Shown one piece after another: positions 44,701 through 56,241 of a stretch of DNA of 64,000 nt. Source of the DNA: Conoideocrella luteorostrata (lineage: Eukaryota; Ascomycota; Sordariomycetes; Hypocreales; Clavicipitaceae); contig JASWJB010000036.1 of the NCBI GenBank assembly GCA_032433595.1, positions 150,379 to 214,378 of the forward strand, read 5' to 3'. A program made the translations under genes and the position numbers. The notes under the pieces are model-generated. The model saw only the letters and a program-made list of their open reading frames with translations, made no database searches and was not told the origin of the DNA. How positions within the stretch are numbered: the stretch's first letter is position 1; the number at the start of each line of letters is the position of its first letter.

Positions 44701-45110
44701 GTTATGGAGTAGTTGGCCATTTGCCATCTGCCATTTGCCATCTTGCCATTTGCCATTTGCCATTGCCATTGCCATTGCCACCGACGCCAAATACCGACGG
44801 CAGACCGACGACTGGACCGTCGAAACCTTAGTTAATAATACCTGACGTCTACTCCGTACGCCCCGCTCAATCTGGTCAGAAGGCTTGAAGAAGACTGTCA
44901 ACCTGCCAATCGTTGGCCCTCCCTTGGTCCCTGCCGTCTGGTTCTGCTAAGGCTGCCTGAGCTTTTATCTTGGCTTGTCTCGCCTCGTCCAACATTGAAG
45001 AAAGTTGAGTGGGTAACCAACAGCTCCTCGGAGGGGAGGAACTTCATCCATTTTCTTGTCCACCTCAATTTTAAACTGCACTTATCACAGCTTTTTTTTT
45101 AAGAATTCCC
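41705..45110. other. 3.4-kb region without supported genes
   Basis: Separates the divergent transporter (-) and Zn2Cys6 regulator (+). Motif copies lie at 44231, 44524 and 44850, and an ATTTGCC/ATTGCC array at 44715-44781. Frames up to 83 codons carry no recognisable domain. The last about 300 bases, with a CT-rich leader and a T run before the ATG at 45111, are the regulator promoter. Confidence 0.45.
44715..44781. repeat. TTGCCAT-type tandem array
   Basis: Ten or so direct copies of GCCATTT or GCCATT with occasional C insertions. The unit shortens from 7 to 6 bases toward the 3' end, a typical slippage pattern. Confidence 0.85.
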
Positions 45111-46992
45111 ATGCCGCATGCCACCATGAGGGCTGTGCCCATTATTCGCAGCAGAACCGGCTGCTTCACATGCCGGCGCCGCAAGAAGAAGTGCAATGAG
45201 GAAAAGCCCGTCTGCAGCGGATGCAAGCGCAACAAACTGAAGTGCACATGGCCCGCCGACTTGCCGCAGTCAAATAACCGAGATAAAGCTCCGTCGACGG
45301 CTTCAAAAACGACATCATCCTCTGCTGCCGCCGTTCCTGCTGGTTCATTTAAGCAGGATGATGCGCATTCACCAGGGAGTCCTCGTTCGCAACAGTCGCA
45401 AATGGTGACACCCCCTCAAGAGGACGTCGCACTGGGTACATTATCAATTCAAAACGTTTCTGGAAGCCCGGGTACTCGACGCTATTCGGATGGATCGTCT
45501 GACGGGTCTTCAGGCGCTGGCGAGGTTAATCACGATGGGATGCAAGATGTTCTAGATGATTCCGTATTGCCAGTAACGCCCATACCACAGTTTGGGGATC
45601 TTACGTTATTAAACTCGGACAGCGGCTCATCACAATGGAATCTGTCGGATGTGTCCAACCTGCCAGCAGTTGCGTTTATTTCAGGGAGAGAACGTTTCTG
45701 CGGAGACAATATTTACTTGCACGATAATATCCCCATGAATATGAGCTTGTTACCATCGCATGGCCATGATTCGTTTGAGCTCTTAAGCTTTTATCTTGCC
45801 CGCACGGCCAATAGCATGGGAAACGGATCTACTGACATCAATCCTTTCGTGGCCAAGCTCATCCCTCTTGCTTTCTCCGACCCTCTGGTGTTGCATCTTA
45901 TTCTTGCACAGAGCGCCGTGCATCGCCAGGCGTCCAAGGAATGCACCTCGGGTGGTGAGGTTGCTACAAGATATTATACCGACTCATTAAGAATGTTCGG
46001 GAACCTTATTGGAGAATATAACTCTGGAAAAGAAGAGAAGAATCTAGTTGTCACTGTTGGCAGCCTGATCATGTGCCTCACCGAGGTAGGTAGCATTGGG
46101 TTCATCGGCGTCGGTCGACATTCATGACATGACCATTGGAGCTAACATTGCGCTACAGGTTGCGAGGGGCGATGCGAATGGTAGCATATTTGATCATCTT
46201 GCAGCTTCCAAGTCCTTGTTAACCGACTTGCTCGATCGCCATGGGTCCAACTTCTTAGACGACCTGCCAGAATTCCTGGTAGAGTACTACATGCACATGG
46301 TTGCCTCTAGCATGATCTCCAAGGATCCGAGAGGCACGTCGCAAGCTGCCCTCAGCCCTGCCATTGAAGATGCGGCGAAGCAACTATTAGCGAAGAACTA
46401 TATGGGCCAGCTTTGTGGTTGTTGGCTCGAGATATTGACATTGATACCGCAAGTCTTCCAACTTGGCCAAAGTATATTACGGACGGGCGACCAGCCAGGA
46501 CTGTCTACCTCGCCTGACGACATCATCACCTTTGGTCTACTACAGTCGCAATTGCTGGGCTTCATTCCATCCGCAATGGCCAGTCCCACCAGTCAGCTTG
46601 CGGCGTTGGTGTTCAAACAAGCGACGCTCCTTTATCTCTGGAGCATCTTCGGCACGCCGCAGCAAGGAGCGCAAAATACCATGCACGCAGGTCTAATGAA
46701 CAGTGCCGTTATGGAAGCGGTGTCATATCTGAACCAGCTGCCAGCCTCGGAGCGAGTCAACACCAGCCTTTGCTGGCCATTGACGGTGATTGGTTGTTGC
46801 ACTACCGACCCTAGTGTCCATAATATCCTGCGATCAAGGTTGCAGGCCATGATCGATACAATTGGCCTCGGCAACATGCGCCAAGCATTAACGCTGCTGG
46901 AGCACGTTTGGGAGCAGCCACCCCAGAAGATCAGTCCTTGGACGCTGCGGAGTGTGATGCAGCAGTACGAAATCTGGATATCTTTTGCGTGA
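45111..46992 (+). CDS. Zn(II)2Cys6 fungal transcription factor
   Basis: Nuclear DNA-binding regulator. Two exons, 45111..46085 and 46159..46992, with a 73-nt GTAGGT...ACAG intron, give 602 residues; the spliced reading LIMCLTEVARGDANGS restores a continuous helix. The zinc cluster is at the N-terminus: C18, C21, C28, C35, C38, C45 (C-x2-C-x6-C-x6-C-x2-C-x6-C), with the basic stretch RRRKKK. A Ser/Pro-rich linker (about 50-200) is followed by the helical fungal-specific region (from about LSFYLARTANSMG onward), resembling the Fungal_trans_2 type. A second in-frame ATG lies five codons downstream (MRAVPIIRSR) and could be the true start. Neighbouring minus-strand genes (amidotransferase, hydrolase) are possible targets by position only; no cluster logic supports this. 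Confidence 0.92.
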
Positions 46993-47593
46993 GGAAAGCA
47001 ACGAGAAGCATCTTTAAACTCCTTGAGGCAACATCATGCTCCGAAATTGTTGAGTCGCCGGACGGCAACTCGGGATACAAGCCATAGGCCGATCCGAGCG
47101 CATGAAGGACAATGCGCTATCAACTTCCCAGCAGGTCTTGGCACTGATGAAGCCATCGCGTAATGTGCGATGTGTTCAAGCATTCAGTCGGCCACGGGCT
47201 GTATCAGAATGACGACTGCATGAATTAATGAATGAATGACGGATAGCCTCGAAAGAACGCAGCAAGCCCCCAGATTTCGATTTTGACCGGCTAAAGAAGC
47301 TTGAATGCGTCGAGAAGGATGGTTATCATTCTGCTAGAATATGTCACCTCACCAGGAACAGGTCGACGAAAATGCTCGATATACCTGCGATTCCTTCCAA
47401 GGAGCGGAAAATTTTCGGTGGAAAGAGTAAATGGCCCGTTGGAATAGTGGTGTTGTCTGTCTGAAATATGGGACAAGAACAGTAGAGACGCATCTTTGCC
47501 GAGCAAACGCTTGTCATTGACTTGTGTTTGTAGTACGACTTTATTATAATGTAGCGCGTCTTTCCAAAAATTGACGAAACCGAACTTTAGGTT
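46993..47593. other. convergent intergenic region
   Basis: 600 bases between the 3' ends of the Zn2Cys6 regulator and the amidotransferase gene. No ORF, repeat or motif copy worth listing. Confidence 0.5.
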
Positions 47594-48497
47594 TTACGCA
47601 ACTGTATCTAGGAAAAACTCCCAAATCTTTGCTGAAACCAACCTGCCATCATGTGAATCGCCCGCTCGAGCCATGCCATCTCTGAACATTTCGTCATCAA
47701 ATATTCGCTGGCTGTGTCGCATCGTCATAATCTCTGACATAATGAAGTCGTCGAATTCCGGGTGCGCCTGCAACGAGAGCAGTGAATTAGGCTTGTAAAG
47801 CCCTTGGATAGGGCATCGGGGACTGCTGCCGAGGTTGACCAGTCCTTCTGGCAAGGTTGCAACTTCGTCGCGGTGCATCTGATGCAATTGCTGTTTGTGT
47901 CCGGGTCAGTTTCGATGCAGTTTATTCACAAGGCAGTTTTGAATTAGAGACGTCTCTCCGTACCAGTGAAGAAACACCAAAGAGCTGCTGGCCTTGGTCA
48001 CACAGATCAACCTTCTCGACCGAAACCTCCCAGCCTCCAGGTGCTCTGCCGGTCGTGGCTCCCAGCGCCCGTCCAATGATCTGATGGCCGAAACAGATAC
48101 CTACAACGGGTGTCTTGGATGCAGTCAGCACCTGTCGAATGTACTCAACCAATGACACAATCCAAGGATCGTCATTAAAGGCCGTATGCTCTATGTTTTT
48201 CCACAGCGTCAGTTGTGGAACAAGTTCATGTTGTACCTGCGGGGGGACCAGGAGGGAAGGGCACGCACTGCTGCCAGTGATGAGGATGCCATCCACGTCA
48301 CTCAATTCAGGGTATGTTTGGTGCTGGACCACATCGTACTTCAAAATACAGAAATCGACGCCCTTTCCTCTGTCGCCCAGGCCGTGCAACCCATCGGTAA
48401 GAAGGCGCTGGAATACTGAGCCATATGAGCCTCGCTCTTTGAGGACGTTTGGTACGGGCGTGTCGCACTCCAGAACGGCGAGGCGAAAGGGTGACAT
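47594..48497 (-). CDS. class I glutamine amidotransferase-like protein
   Basis: Stand-alone GATase1-fold protein. Two exons, 48497..47964 and 47890..47594, with a 73-nt GTACGG...ACAG intron, give 276 residues. The start is the ATG at 48497 (MSPFRLAVLE); upstream codons begin only with TTG. The nucleophile elbow is VVGICFGHQIIGRALG (C135), and the His-Glu pair is QAHPEF (H221, E223), so the full catalytic triad is present. GILITGSSA is the usual oxyanion-side loop. It resembles fungal and plant proteins annotated as copper/iron-regulated or GMP-synthase-like amidotransferases. No synthetase partner domain is attached or adjacent, so the in vivo reaction (glutamine or gamma-glutamyl hydrolysis) is unknown. 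Confidence 0.88.
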
Positions 48498-49678
48498 ATC
48501 CGGGGTAGTCGATTTGATGTGCCGTGGTGATGTGGGTAAAAGCTTCAAGGACTTTCGTTGTCGGGATGCTTCTGGACTGTTGCCGTAAGTACGTTGTGGA
48601 TGGGATGGGATGGGATGGGAAGGGACGGAGAGATGGAGAGTTGGCCAGATAAGGGAGCTACTTAACTATTGGGATGCTCACGTCGACGTACTTATCCGTT
48701 TATATGCCGCGACCTTGCGCATGGCACCGATACCGCCGTTTCCAGCAGCTCCAGGCGCCTTCTCGCAACGTAGGTCCGCTGCTGCCGACTTTGGCCGTGG
48801 CGGCAATGGATGTGATTGGGTTGGTTGACAGAGCCACAACAGGGACATGAATTGGATCCACGGCGGGGGGGCGAGCGGACAGCGGGGTTGGATGGCGCGG
48901 TCCGCCAGACGCTGGACGATGAGCATTTGATGCGGACAGTTAGTTAACTAACTAGTGTCTGAGTTGCCGTAGGTTCCTGCAGCTGCCCACTGTAGCGCTG
49001 GTTCGGAGACGCGGCTTATAGCGCTTGATTGACGATTCATTCTTCCCTTCATTGGCTATGCCGCCCTATGTAAGTCAGTCTTGAAGCTGTAGCTAGTTTA
49101 AATACCTTGCGCTGGCGACGGGCAACAACTCTGCTAATGCTAGCCTTCTTTTGTACAAAAAAAAATTAAAAATACTGAAAAATTAAAAAATTGAGCGGTG
49201 AAATTATTTCGTAGATAGTCCAGGACTTTGTGGAGGGCCCCGTTCCTTGTATTTCATACTGCAAAGGCTTGATGCGATGAAACGCGGTCGCCAAAGCGAA
49301 GTGTATAGTGCTAATCATTTCGACATTTGCCCGCACGAGGAATACCAGCTCTGTGTTTAAAAGCTCGTGAACCCATGGGCTCTGCTGCAACAAAGCGCAC
49401 GGGCCACAAGCTTGTTCAACAAGCTTATGGCCCGTGCGCTCAGTTAACTCATGTAGGAGACGACAGACACAACTATCGTAGTTAAATTCAATCACTTATT
49501 GGTAAGTAATAACAAAGAAATAAGGACGCCTCTCATGCAACCGATGGTACATGCGCATAGAGCAACTACCACTGTTGTTGGGTCGCAAATAGTTAATTTA
49601 ATGATTCTGGAACTGTTGATTGTTCAGTGGATTTATATCTAAAGCGGAGTCACATTAGGAGACATGTTAACAGTACCC
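48498..49678. other. 1.2-kb intergenic region with a hairpin
   Basis: Contains a TGGGA/GATGG pentamer array at 48600-48625 and a 23-bp-arm hairpin at 49394-49440. The palindromic GTTAGTTAACTAACTAGT is near 48936. AT-rich A runs lie around 49158-49190. No gene was supported. Confidence 0.5.
49394..49440. repeat. near-perfect inverted repeat (23-bp arms, 1-base centre)
   Basis: The left arm starts AGCGCACGGGCCACAAGC (49394-49416), the right arm is 49418-49440, with one mismatched pair (left 49407, right 49427) and a single central C. It shares GCACGGGCCAC with the 23355-23412 hairpin. Confidence 0.95.
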
Positions 49679-50698
49679 TCACAAATGCTCTTCGAAAAAC
49701 TTGTCGGTTAACCTCTCGCCCTCTTCGGCGCAGCTTCCTTTAACGGACGGCTCGAAAGCCGTGTAACCATGCGCCGCCCCGTTTACAATGGCCAAAGATG
49801 TTTCACCGCCGGCGGCTATCCAGCGCGAGGCCATGAACAGTGTATCGTCGAGAAGATAGTCCTCTGTACCACACGTGAAAAGCGCGGCGGGCAGCTTGTG
49901 TCGAAGACTGGGAAGATCGGCATATAGAGGACTAATCTTGGGGTCATCAAGCATGTCTTGCGTCACATCTTTGCCTAGGAACGCGTTTTGGAACGCAGTC
50001 ATTGTGTCCAAACTCAGGACGAGATGTGGCTCTCTCTTGGCAAAGCTGTACACGCTGGGAAGCCACCTGAGGGAATAACATCCATAGTGAAGCAGCAAGC
50101 CCCGAAAGCGAAATTCAGAAAAGGTCGCACCCTGGTGTTGTAGCAGATGAAGGGCCGTTAACATGGTCAAATGACCACCGGCAGACTCGCCGCCCATGAA
50201 AGCCAACGGAGCCTGGGACTGGCCCACGGCGTTTGTCACGAGCCACTCTGCCGCGTCAAAGCAGTCTTCAGGGCCGGCTGGAAAGGGATGCTCCGGTGCG
50301 AGCCGGTAGCCGACAGATATGCACACGATGCTGTGCGTGTCAGCCAGGCGTTGAAGCTGGACGTCCTGAGAGCTCTCGCTGCCCAGCACCCAGCCGCCGC
50401 CATGTATGTGCATGAAAAGAGCGCGAGAAATATGTCCATTCTGCGGCTTAAAGACGCGGCAGGGAATCTTTCGATTCGCATCGCGAGACGGAATCTCGAA
50501 TGGCGTGGCGGAGGGTAGCAGAGTTGGGGCCGGCAGCGCAGTGCCGCCTTCTGCTCGCAATTTGCGGTATTTTTCCGCCCCAATCTCAAACCATTTCGGC
50601 TGCGAGGCGGTGATGCTTGATAGCTTAGAATTGAAGGCGCGGGACTCCGGGGATATCAGAGCAGGATCGAAGCTGCTTGCCTGGATGGTGAAAGACAT
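49679..50698 (-). CDS. alpha/beta hydrolase (HSL/arylacetamide deacetylase type)
   Basis: Serine esterase/lipase of the alpha/beta-hydrolase-3 (hormone-sensitive lipase) group. Intact single exon; the start is the ATG at 50698 (MSFTIQASSF), since the frame upstream begins with TTG. 339 residues. The oxyanion motif HGGGWVLGS is at about 99-107 and the nucleophile GGESAGG at about 170-176 (S172). The acid is in GTEDYLLDD and the His in NGAAHGY near the C-terminus, completing the triad in order. No signal peptide, so cytosolic. Substrate unknown; such enzymes hydrolyse short-chain esters, including acylated metabolites. Next to an amidotransferase and a carboxylate transporter, but with no obvious pathway link. 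Confidence 0.9.
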   Translation of the reverse strand: MSFTIQASSFDPALISPESRAFNSKLSSITASQPKWFEIGAEKYRKLRAEGGTALPAPTLLPSATPFEIPSRDANRKIPCRVFKPQNGHISRALFMHIHGGGWVLGSESSQDVQLQRLADTHSIVCISVGYRLAPEHPFPAGPEDCFDAAEWLVTNAVGQSQAPLAFMGGESAGGHLTMLTALHLLQHQGATFSEFRFRGLLLHYGCYSLRWLPSVYSFAKREPHLVLSLDTMTAFQNAFLGKDVTQDMLDDPKISPLYADLPSLRHKLPAALFTCGTEDYLLDDTLFMASRWIAAGGETSLAIVNGAAHGYTAFEPSVKGSCAEEGERLTDKFFEEHL

Positions 50699-52295
50699 TG
50701 CGGGCGCTTTCAATTGAGATTTTGGTTTCTTGTCGTTGACATAAATCGAGGTTCTAACCTACGTTCTTTGACTGGGTTTTTGAGAAGTGTTGAAATGGCT
50801 TATTCATGCTATCCTGGACTTGCGACCAACGATTTAAGACGTGGTCTGGCAGAGCCGGATCCGGATACCTCGGCCAGAACTAGAATCTCGGTCCCTGCAA
50901 TGAGCCCACGCGGGGAAGTAACTAGTTAGTGGCCATAGATCATAGATTTGCTCCATAGCCCATCGTGTGCACGGATGGGGGAGGTCGAGCGGCATTTATT
51001 TCCGGCCATTTAAGTTCTTAAACAGTCCGACCAAGATGGCGTGTTAGAATACCCAAAGGAGGTACGGAGTAGAGGCTCGTGTATTTTCCAGTATAGTAAA
51101 CTTTGGTCAAGGGTCATTTAGCTTGCAATTTCTGTCTCACAAATCTGCTGCATGAAACTTTGGACCGGTTGTCAGCCAGCCCATCGTAATTTCCATTCCC
51201 GTAGTCGAAAAGCTCCAAAATTATATACAATACATTGCTCAATACGCCCAAATCGCCGGTGATGACGATGAGGGAATGCGTTCTCCAGCGGACCATTCAC
51301 TGCTTAAAATTACTCAAGGGATAAAATTCGGCTTGATGATTCCTATCAAACATAAACATTTTTTAACCCTGGCTGTTTTAATTTAGGAGGTTTATGGTTC
51401 ACAATGTACAGCTCAGAGCATACACAACACTCCTACGGCTTCTGATCCGAAAGATTCTCCACCTCGCGCCCCCGACCCCATTGACTTGGCATTTGTCTAG
51501 ATCATTACGAGAAGAGCCACAATGTACGAAGTATCATGGAAGTAAAGACTGGCAAGCTCAGAAGTTTATTTCATGCAACTAAAAGCCAGCAATACATGTG
51601 GGCTCCGGGTGCGTTCAGAAGATATCCGCTCCAAGCAATTTGTGTGATAGCCAGAATGGCGCACTGAGACTCCAGTCACTACTGCTGCAGGCGGGAAATT
51701 GGAATTAAACTTCCGTTAAACGCTAATGCAAATTCTCAAGACTACCCCTGATCTCAAGAGTTACGGTAATGGGTGAACCAGTCTTGCGAGTTACATAAAG
51801 AGTCGTGCTGAGCCGAACCGAGCCGGACCGAGCGAAAGCTCCACCCGATGGCGGAAAGGGGCCATACTACTGTACCGTAGCCATTCTGTAGCAGCATCAG
51901 ATCATACGAAAGTCGACAAGCTCTATGTAGCATCGATAGTCTTTACAAGGTCTAGTAATGTCGATTCGTTTCCATTCGTCCGGGGCTTGGGGAGTTTACC
52001 GTTGGAAGCTGAGTACGGTTGTTCACAGCGAATTTGGGGAACCATCGGAGAATACAACGTACAACGTACAACGCCCAGAGAACGACCACAGTACAAAGCT
52101 GGAACGATGCAATTGGGACTTAAATTGGAATCCGGCCGAGATTCTGGTATGGAAATACTACAATCTACACATTAGGTCCACCAAGCATGAGGACGTCTCA
52201 TCGCTCTTTTAGTCTGCTCGTCATTATTTCCATGTATTTGTGCAGCTACAAACGTTGTATACAGACATGTGTGGGCCTTCTCTTTGGGGTCTAGC
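50699..52295. other. 1.6-kb region without supported genes
   Basis: Promoter of the hydrolase at the left and 3' end of the GPR1/FUN34 gene at the right. One motif copy at 51063. CGAACCGAGCCGGACCGAGCG near 51815 is a short GC-rich direct repeat. Frames are short and uninformative. Confidence 0.45.
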
Positions 52296-53207
52296 TCAAG
52301 CATCGACCACGATTCTTTTCCTCTTCGATAGTTCGGTGGCGCTGGGAACACGCTGCGACAAGTCAAATATTGGGACCTGGATAGGGAAATCCGTACCGGC
52401 CAAGATCTCAGCGAGGAAAAGGTACCACCCTGTACAGATACTAGCGAAGCCTAGTGCCCCAGCGGCCTTTCGTGATCATCAGTTAGCCTGTATACTTATG
52501 AAAGACCTTAAGGAGCCCGACTTACATGTTGAAGTGTTTTGAGCATCTTCTCGTCGCCTTGCGCGCCGTATAGACGACTGCACCCAAAAATGACAAATGT
52601 CGGCCCAAGCATGCTGAAGGTCAAAAGGAGTGGGAGGTTGGTTCGCAGTGATCCAATCATAATCACAAATGTGAAGACACCCATGAAAATCGCAAAAAAC
52701 CCAAGACTGGCCATGACTCCTGGATCTTCAGGTCCCTTGGGAAACACATCCTTGTTGGCCGCGCCGGAGGAAGGAGTCATGGTAAAGCCGAATGCTAAGA
52801 AAAAGCCGCCGTAAATACCAAAGAACGTTGTTGGGAGTGTATTACCCAAGATGAAGTTGCCAATGGCAGCGAGTTCTGAGCACATCCCACCCAGGAAGTA
52901 GTATGTGGCCCTGATCAATTGGTATAAGTCGTGTAAGTCAGCGGAGTAATGCTTGACATGGACATGGAGTTGCTTACAGTGTTGCCACGCCGTTACCGTA
53001 AGACCCTCCCCATTCTTGCAACTCACACGTCAATGGAGTGATGGCCAGGAGAAGTCCCGCAATCCCGAGAGGAGTTGGGTTGCTGAAGGTTTTGCGGAGG
53101 TTTCCACGCACGGCGTTGGGAGGGCTAAGGTACAGGCGTTCGAACTGCTCTGGAGACAGCGCAATGCTTGTACCTGTATCTTTGCGATAGAGAGAGTTGT
53201 CAGTCAT
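52296..53207 (-). CDS. GPR1/FUN34/YaaH (acetate/succinate channel) family protein
   Basis: Plasma-membrane transporter of acetate-type anions or ammonium export, as known for Ady2/Ato proteins. Three exons, 53207..52978, 52910..52526 and 52466..52296, with introns of 67 and 59 nt, give 261 residues. The family signature NPTPLGIAGLLLAITPL lies in exon 1, followed by LQEWGGSYGNG. Six hydrophobic segments follow: YFLGGMCSELAAIGNFILG, TTFFGIYGGFFLAFGFTM, FFAIFMGVFTFVIMIGSL, LLLTFSMLGPTFVIFGCS and, in exon 3, AAGALGFASICTGWYLFLAEIL. The N-terminal tail is hydrophilic (MTDNSLYRKDTG). The C-terminus ends SKRKRIVVDA. The third exon was found by splice reasoning and ends in TGA at 52296. Complete and intact. 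Confidence 0.9.
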
Positions 53208-54176
53208 ATTGCTAGAAGTGTGTAACGTGAGACTAAGAAAATAGGTGGCTTTCTCCGTGGAAAGGGAACTGTAACAAACTTATACTACTAAACCATTGTC
53301 CAGGCCGGCGGTCAGGCATTGAGCTAAGCACTGAGCTGGGGCAGATTGAAATTGCAAACTTTTTGTGCTTCCGAGCGAATCGGTTCAACAAACCTCTTGC
53401 ATATTGTGTATAACAGGGAACATTGATCGGGATGCAGACGGTGGCTTGATTACCTCATGTCAATGTCCTGGATATGTCTTCCAACACTAGTTCAGCTGAG
53501 ATAATTGCCTAATTCGGATCACTCTAGTTATGTACGCCACAGTGGACGAGAGCTGCTGCGGCGGGAAATACGGCATCGACTCCGGAAGTGCCTCTTCCCG
53601 GCCCCAACATCTACAAAATAGACCTCATTCATCGAGATCGTCGGAAAACACATTCTGGGTTAACAGCGTGCTATCGGGTCGGAAGAAGCCCGGCAGTTGC
53701 ACCAGTAATAAAATGGTGCCTTCGTGTACATATTCTCGTGCCATCGGTAATTGCTTAGTACCACCATGTTTAATGACCTCCCAGCGCTAATGAACAACGA
53801 CTGTATACTAAATTAGTTTAGATGAGCCTTAGTTTAGGATAGTCTTTGACCCTCCCCCGCAAAAGCCTATCCCCGCACGAATATGTCCGATCTAACGTGG
53901 TGCCTGTTGGCGTTGATGCGGATGCCTAACTGTCCTTTGCTTTTTTAGTGTCACTAGCTGTTCAACGGACTCAAGAAAATCTCTCAGTTCACCAAAATGA
54001 GTCCATCGGTTCGGTACGGCTCGGCAACTGTGTGATGATGAAGTCACGAAACACGACATAAGATTGAACGGCGAATGAGGCTCTCCGTTGGCTATATAGC
54101 TATCTCATCGTGCATTCCAGAGGATCAACACAATGGCTGGTGTGTTCTGTGTAATTGCACCTTTGTCTTTGTCAAA
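53208..54176. other. divergent promoter region, about 1 kb
   Basis: Between the GPR1/FUN34 gene (-) and the carboxylesterase (+), so it holds both promoters. An 86-codon frame at 53530-53790 lacks features. Nothing else seen. Confidence 0.5.
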
Positions 54177-56241
54177 ATGAAGATCACTTTCGCTCTGACT
54201 TTGGTAGCCCTCGGGCAAATTGCTGCCGGCCTTGACTCGCAAATTAGGCTCGACTATGCAACCTTTCAAGGAAAGGATGACTTGATCACCGACACAACCA
54301 GCTTCTTGGGTATGCCCTTTGGTAAAGCCAACAGGTTGGAAAACCCGCGACTCATTCGCTCTGGTGACCTCCCGTCTGACGTGCAGGATGCCACGCAGTA
54401 AGTGTAGCTCAAATCTCACTTCTCATTCGCTGCAAAACTAACCATCGAGTAGATACGGCTTTGCCTGCCCACAGCAAAACTTGGCCTCTTCTCCACTCTA
54501 CAAGGAGAACTCAAAGCTGGGACAGCTAGTGGGCTTCATCACGGCATTCCTCCCTGCCATTACCCACCAAGCTGAAGATTGCTTGAGTATTAATGTGCAA
54601 GTCCCAAAGGGTGTGAAGAACACCGATAAGCTTCCCGTTCTGATGTGGATTCATGGAGGTGGGTTTGAACTTGGATCAAGCGCCTCTCTCGGGTCCGAAG
54701 CGACTGCTATTCAAGGCCTTATCTATCAGGTTCGTCAAACATTTTGTGTGAATATCTAGATTGCTCATTTGGGTGCTAATAAGCCTCACTTTCGCCATCT
54801 CAGGGTGCCAATCTTGTTCAACGTAGCATCGACATGAAACAGCCAGTGATCTTCGTCTCGGCAAACTATCGTCTAAACTTCTTCGGCACTCTAGCCTCCA
54901 AGGAAATCACCAAGGCTGGTGTTGCCAATCTCTTTCTAAAGGACCAAGACGTCGCATTTGCTTGGGTACAAAAATACGTTTCTCGCTTTGGCGGAGACCC
55001 GAATAAGGTCACTGTCTTTGGAGAATCTGCCGGTGCCATGTCGACCACGACGCATATGGTCTTGAACAATGGAGACGTGTCTGGAAAATTTAACGCCGTA
55101 TGTTCATTTAACAATTGCATAAGCTAAAATAAAGTCTGACAACGCCTTAGGCTTGGATCTTTTCTGGGCCCGTGCCGAAAGTACTTGACTATACGCACGC
55201 GCAGCCAGTCTTCGATCGGCTCATGGATAGAATTGGCTGTGGTTCTGCTTCAGATAAGCTGGCTTGTGCTAAGGCTGCTTCGTACGAAAGTATTTACGCT
55301 GCTGTTCAAGGTGAAACCAGCTTTTTGTCATACACTGCCACGTTGGTGCCTTGGTATCCCAGACCAGACGGAAAGTATGATTTATCACCATACCCTGCAG
55401 AACTCCAAAACTCACGCTGACGTGGTACTCTTTCAGATATCTGGTCGACGATCCCGCGAAGCTTACGGCGGCGGGCAAGGTTGCGAAAATTCCTTTCGTC
55501 ATGGGCAATATGGTCGACGAAGGTACTCTGTTCTCACTCATCACCGCTCTCAACGTTACCAGCAATGCCGACATCGTGGATTACTTTAAAACAATCTATT
55601 GGCAGAACACACCTGTCAGCTTGATTGAGGAACTGGTCGGTCTCTATTCTGACGACCCAGCGGACGGATCGCCATATGACACCGGCATCAATAACCAATT
55701 TGGACCCAAGTACAAGAAGATTGCATCTATGATTGGTGACTACACTTTCACTGCTGGCCGAAGAACCCTCTTGAACGTTACGTCTCATCGACAGAACACA
55801 TGGAGCTACCAGATCAAGCAGAGTCTACCTCTTCTCGGACAAATCGGTCTCCTTAACCCCCTCCAACTCAACAATATCCCGATTCTGGGTTCTTTCCACA
55901 TTTCCGACGTGGTGCTTAATGCCTTTGGCACCATCCCAGCGGCCCTTTCGAAAAATACACTAAACATCATGTCGATGTTGGTTCAGTTTGCGAACACGAT
56001 GGACCCTAATATTCCCAATTCTGGGAACCCGGTTTGGCCAAAGTATGATCCGTCCTTCCCCTTTTCGGGGCTCGATTTAAATATCTCAAGCCAAGGCTGA
56101 CTTTTTGGGCAATTTAGGTACAATCCAGAGTCACCAACACAGTTCCAGTTCAGGGAAGACGGGAACCGACTAATTGGAGACAGTTATCGTAAAACCCAAA
56201 TGGACTTTATCGAGAAGAATGCTGCTCAACTAAGAGCTTGA
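54177..56241 (+). CDS. secreted type-B carboxylesterase/lipase
   Basis: Six exons: 54177..54397, 54453..54729, 54804..55097, 55151..55374, 55437..56042 and 56118..56241, with introns of 53-75 nt, give 581 residues. The start MKITFALTLVALGQIAAG is a signal peptide, so the in-frame codons upstream are leader. EDCLSINVQVP is the type-B signature and MWIHGGGFELGS the oxyanion loop. The nucleophile elbow is VFGESAGAMS (S241). The last junction is inferred: using GTATGA at 56043 and the acceptor at 56117 replaces an early stop by YNPESPTQFQF...NAAQLRA, matching the usual family ending. Read-through would instead end at 56100. Predicted to hydrolyse esters or lipids outside the cell. Confidence 0.88.

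Noticed and set aside
45111..53207. Regulator, amidotransferase, hydrolase and transporter as a metabolic gene cluster
   Set aside because: No backbone synthase, oxidoreductase or shared pathway is present; spacing is ordinary.
54481..56100. Carboxylesterase read as several separate small ORFs ending at 56100
   Set aside because: GT-AG introns of 53-75 nt join all pieces in frame into one 581-residue family-length protein.
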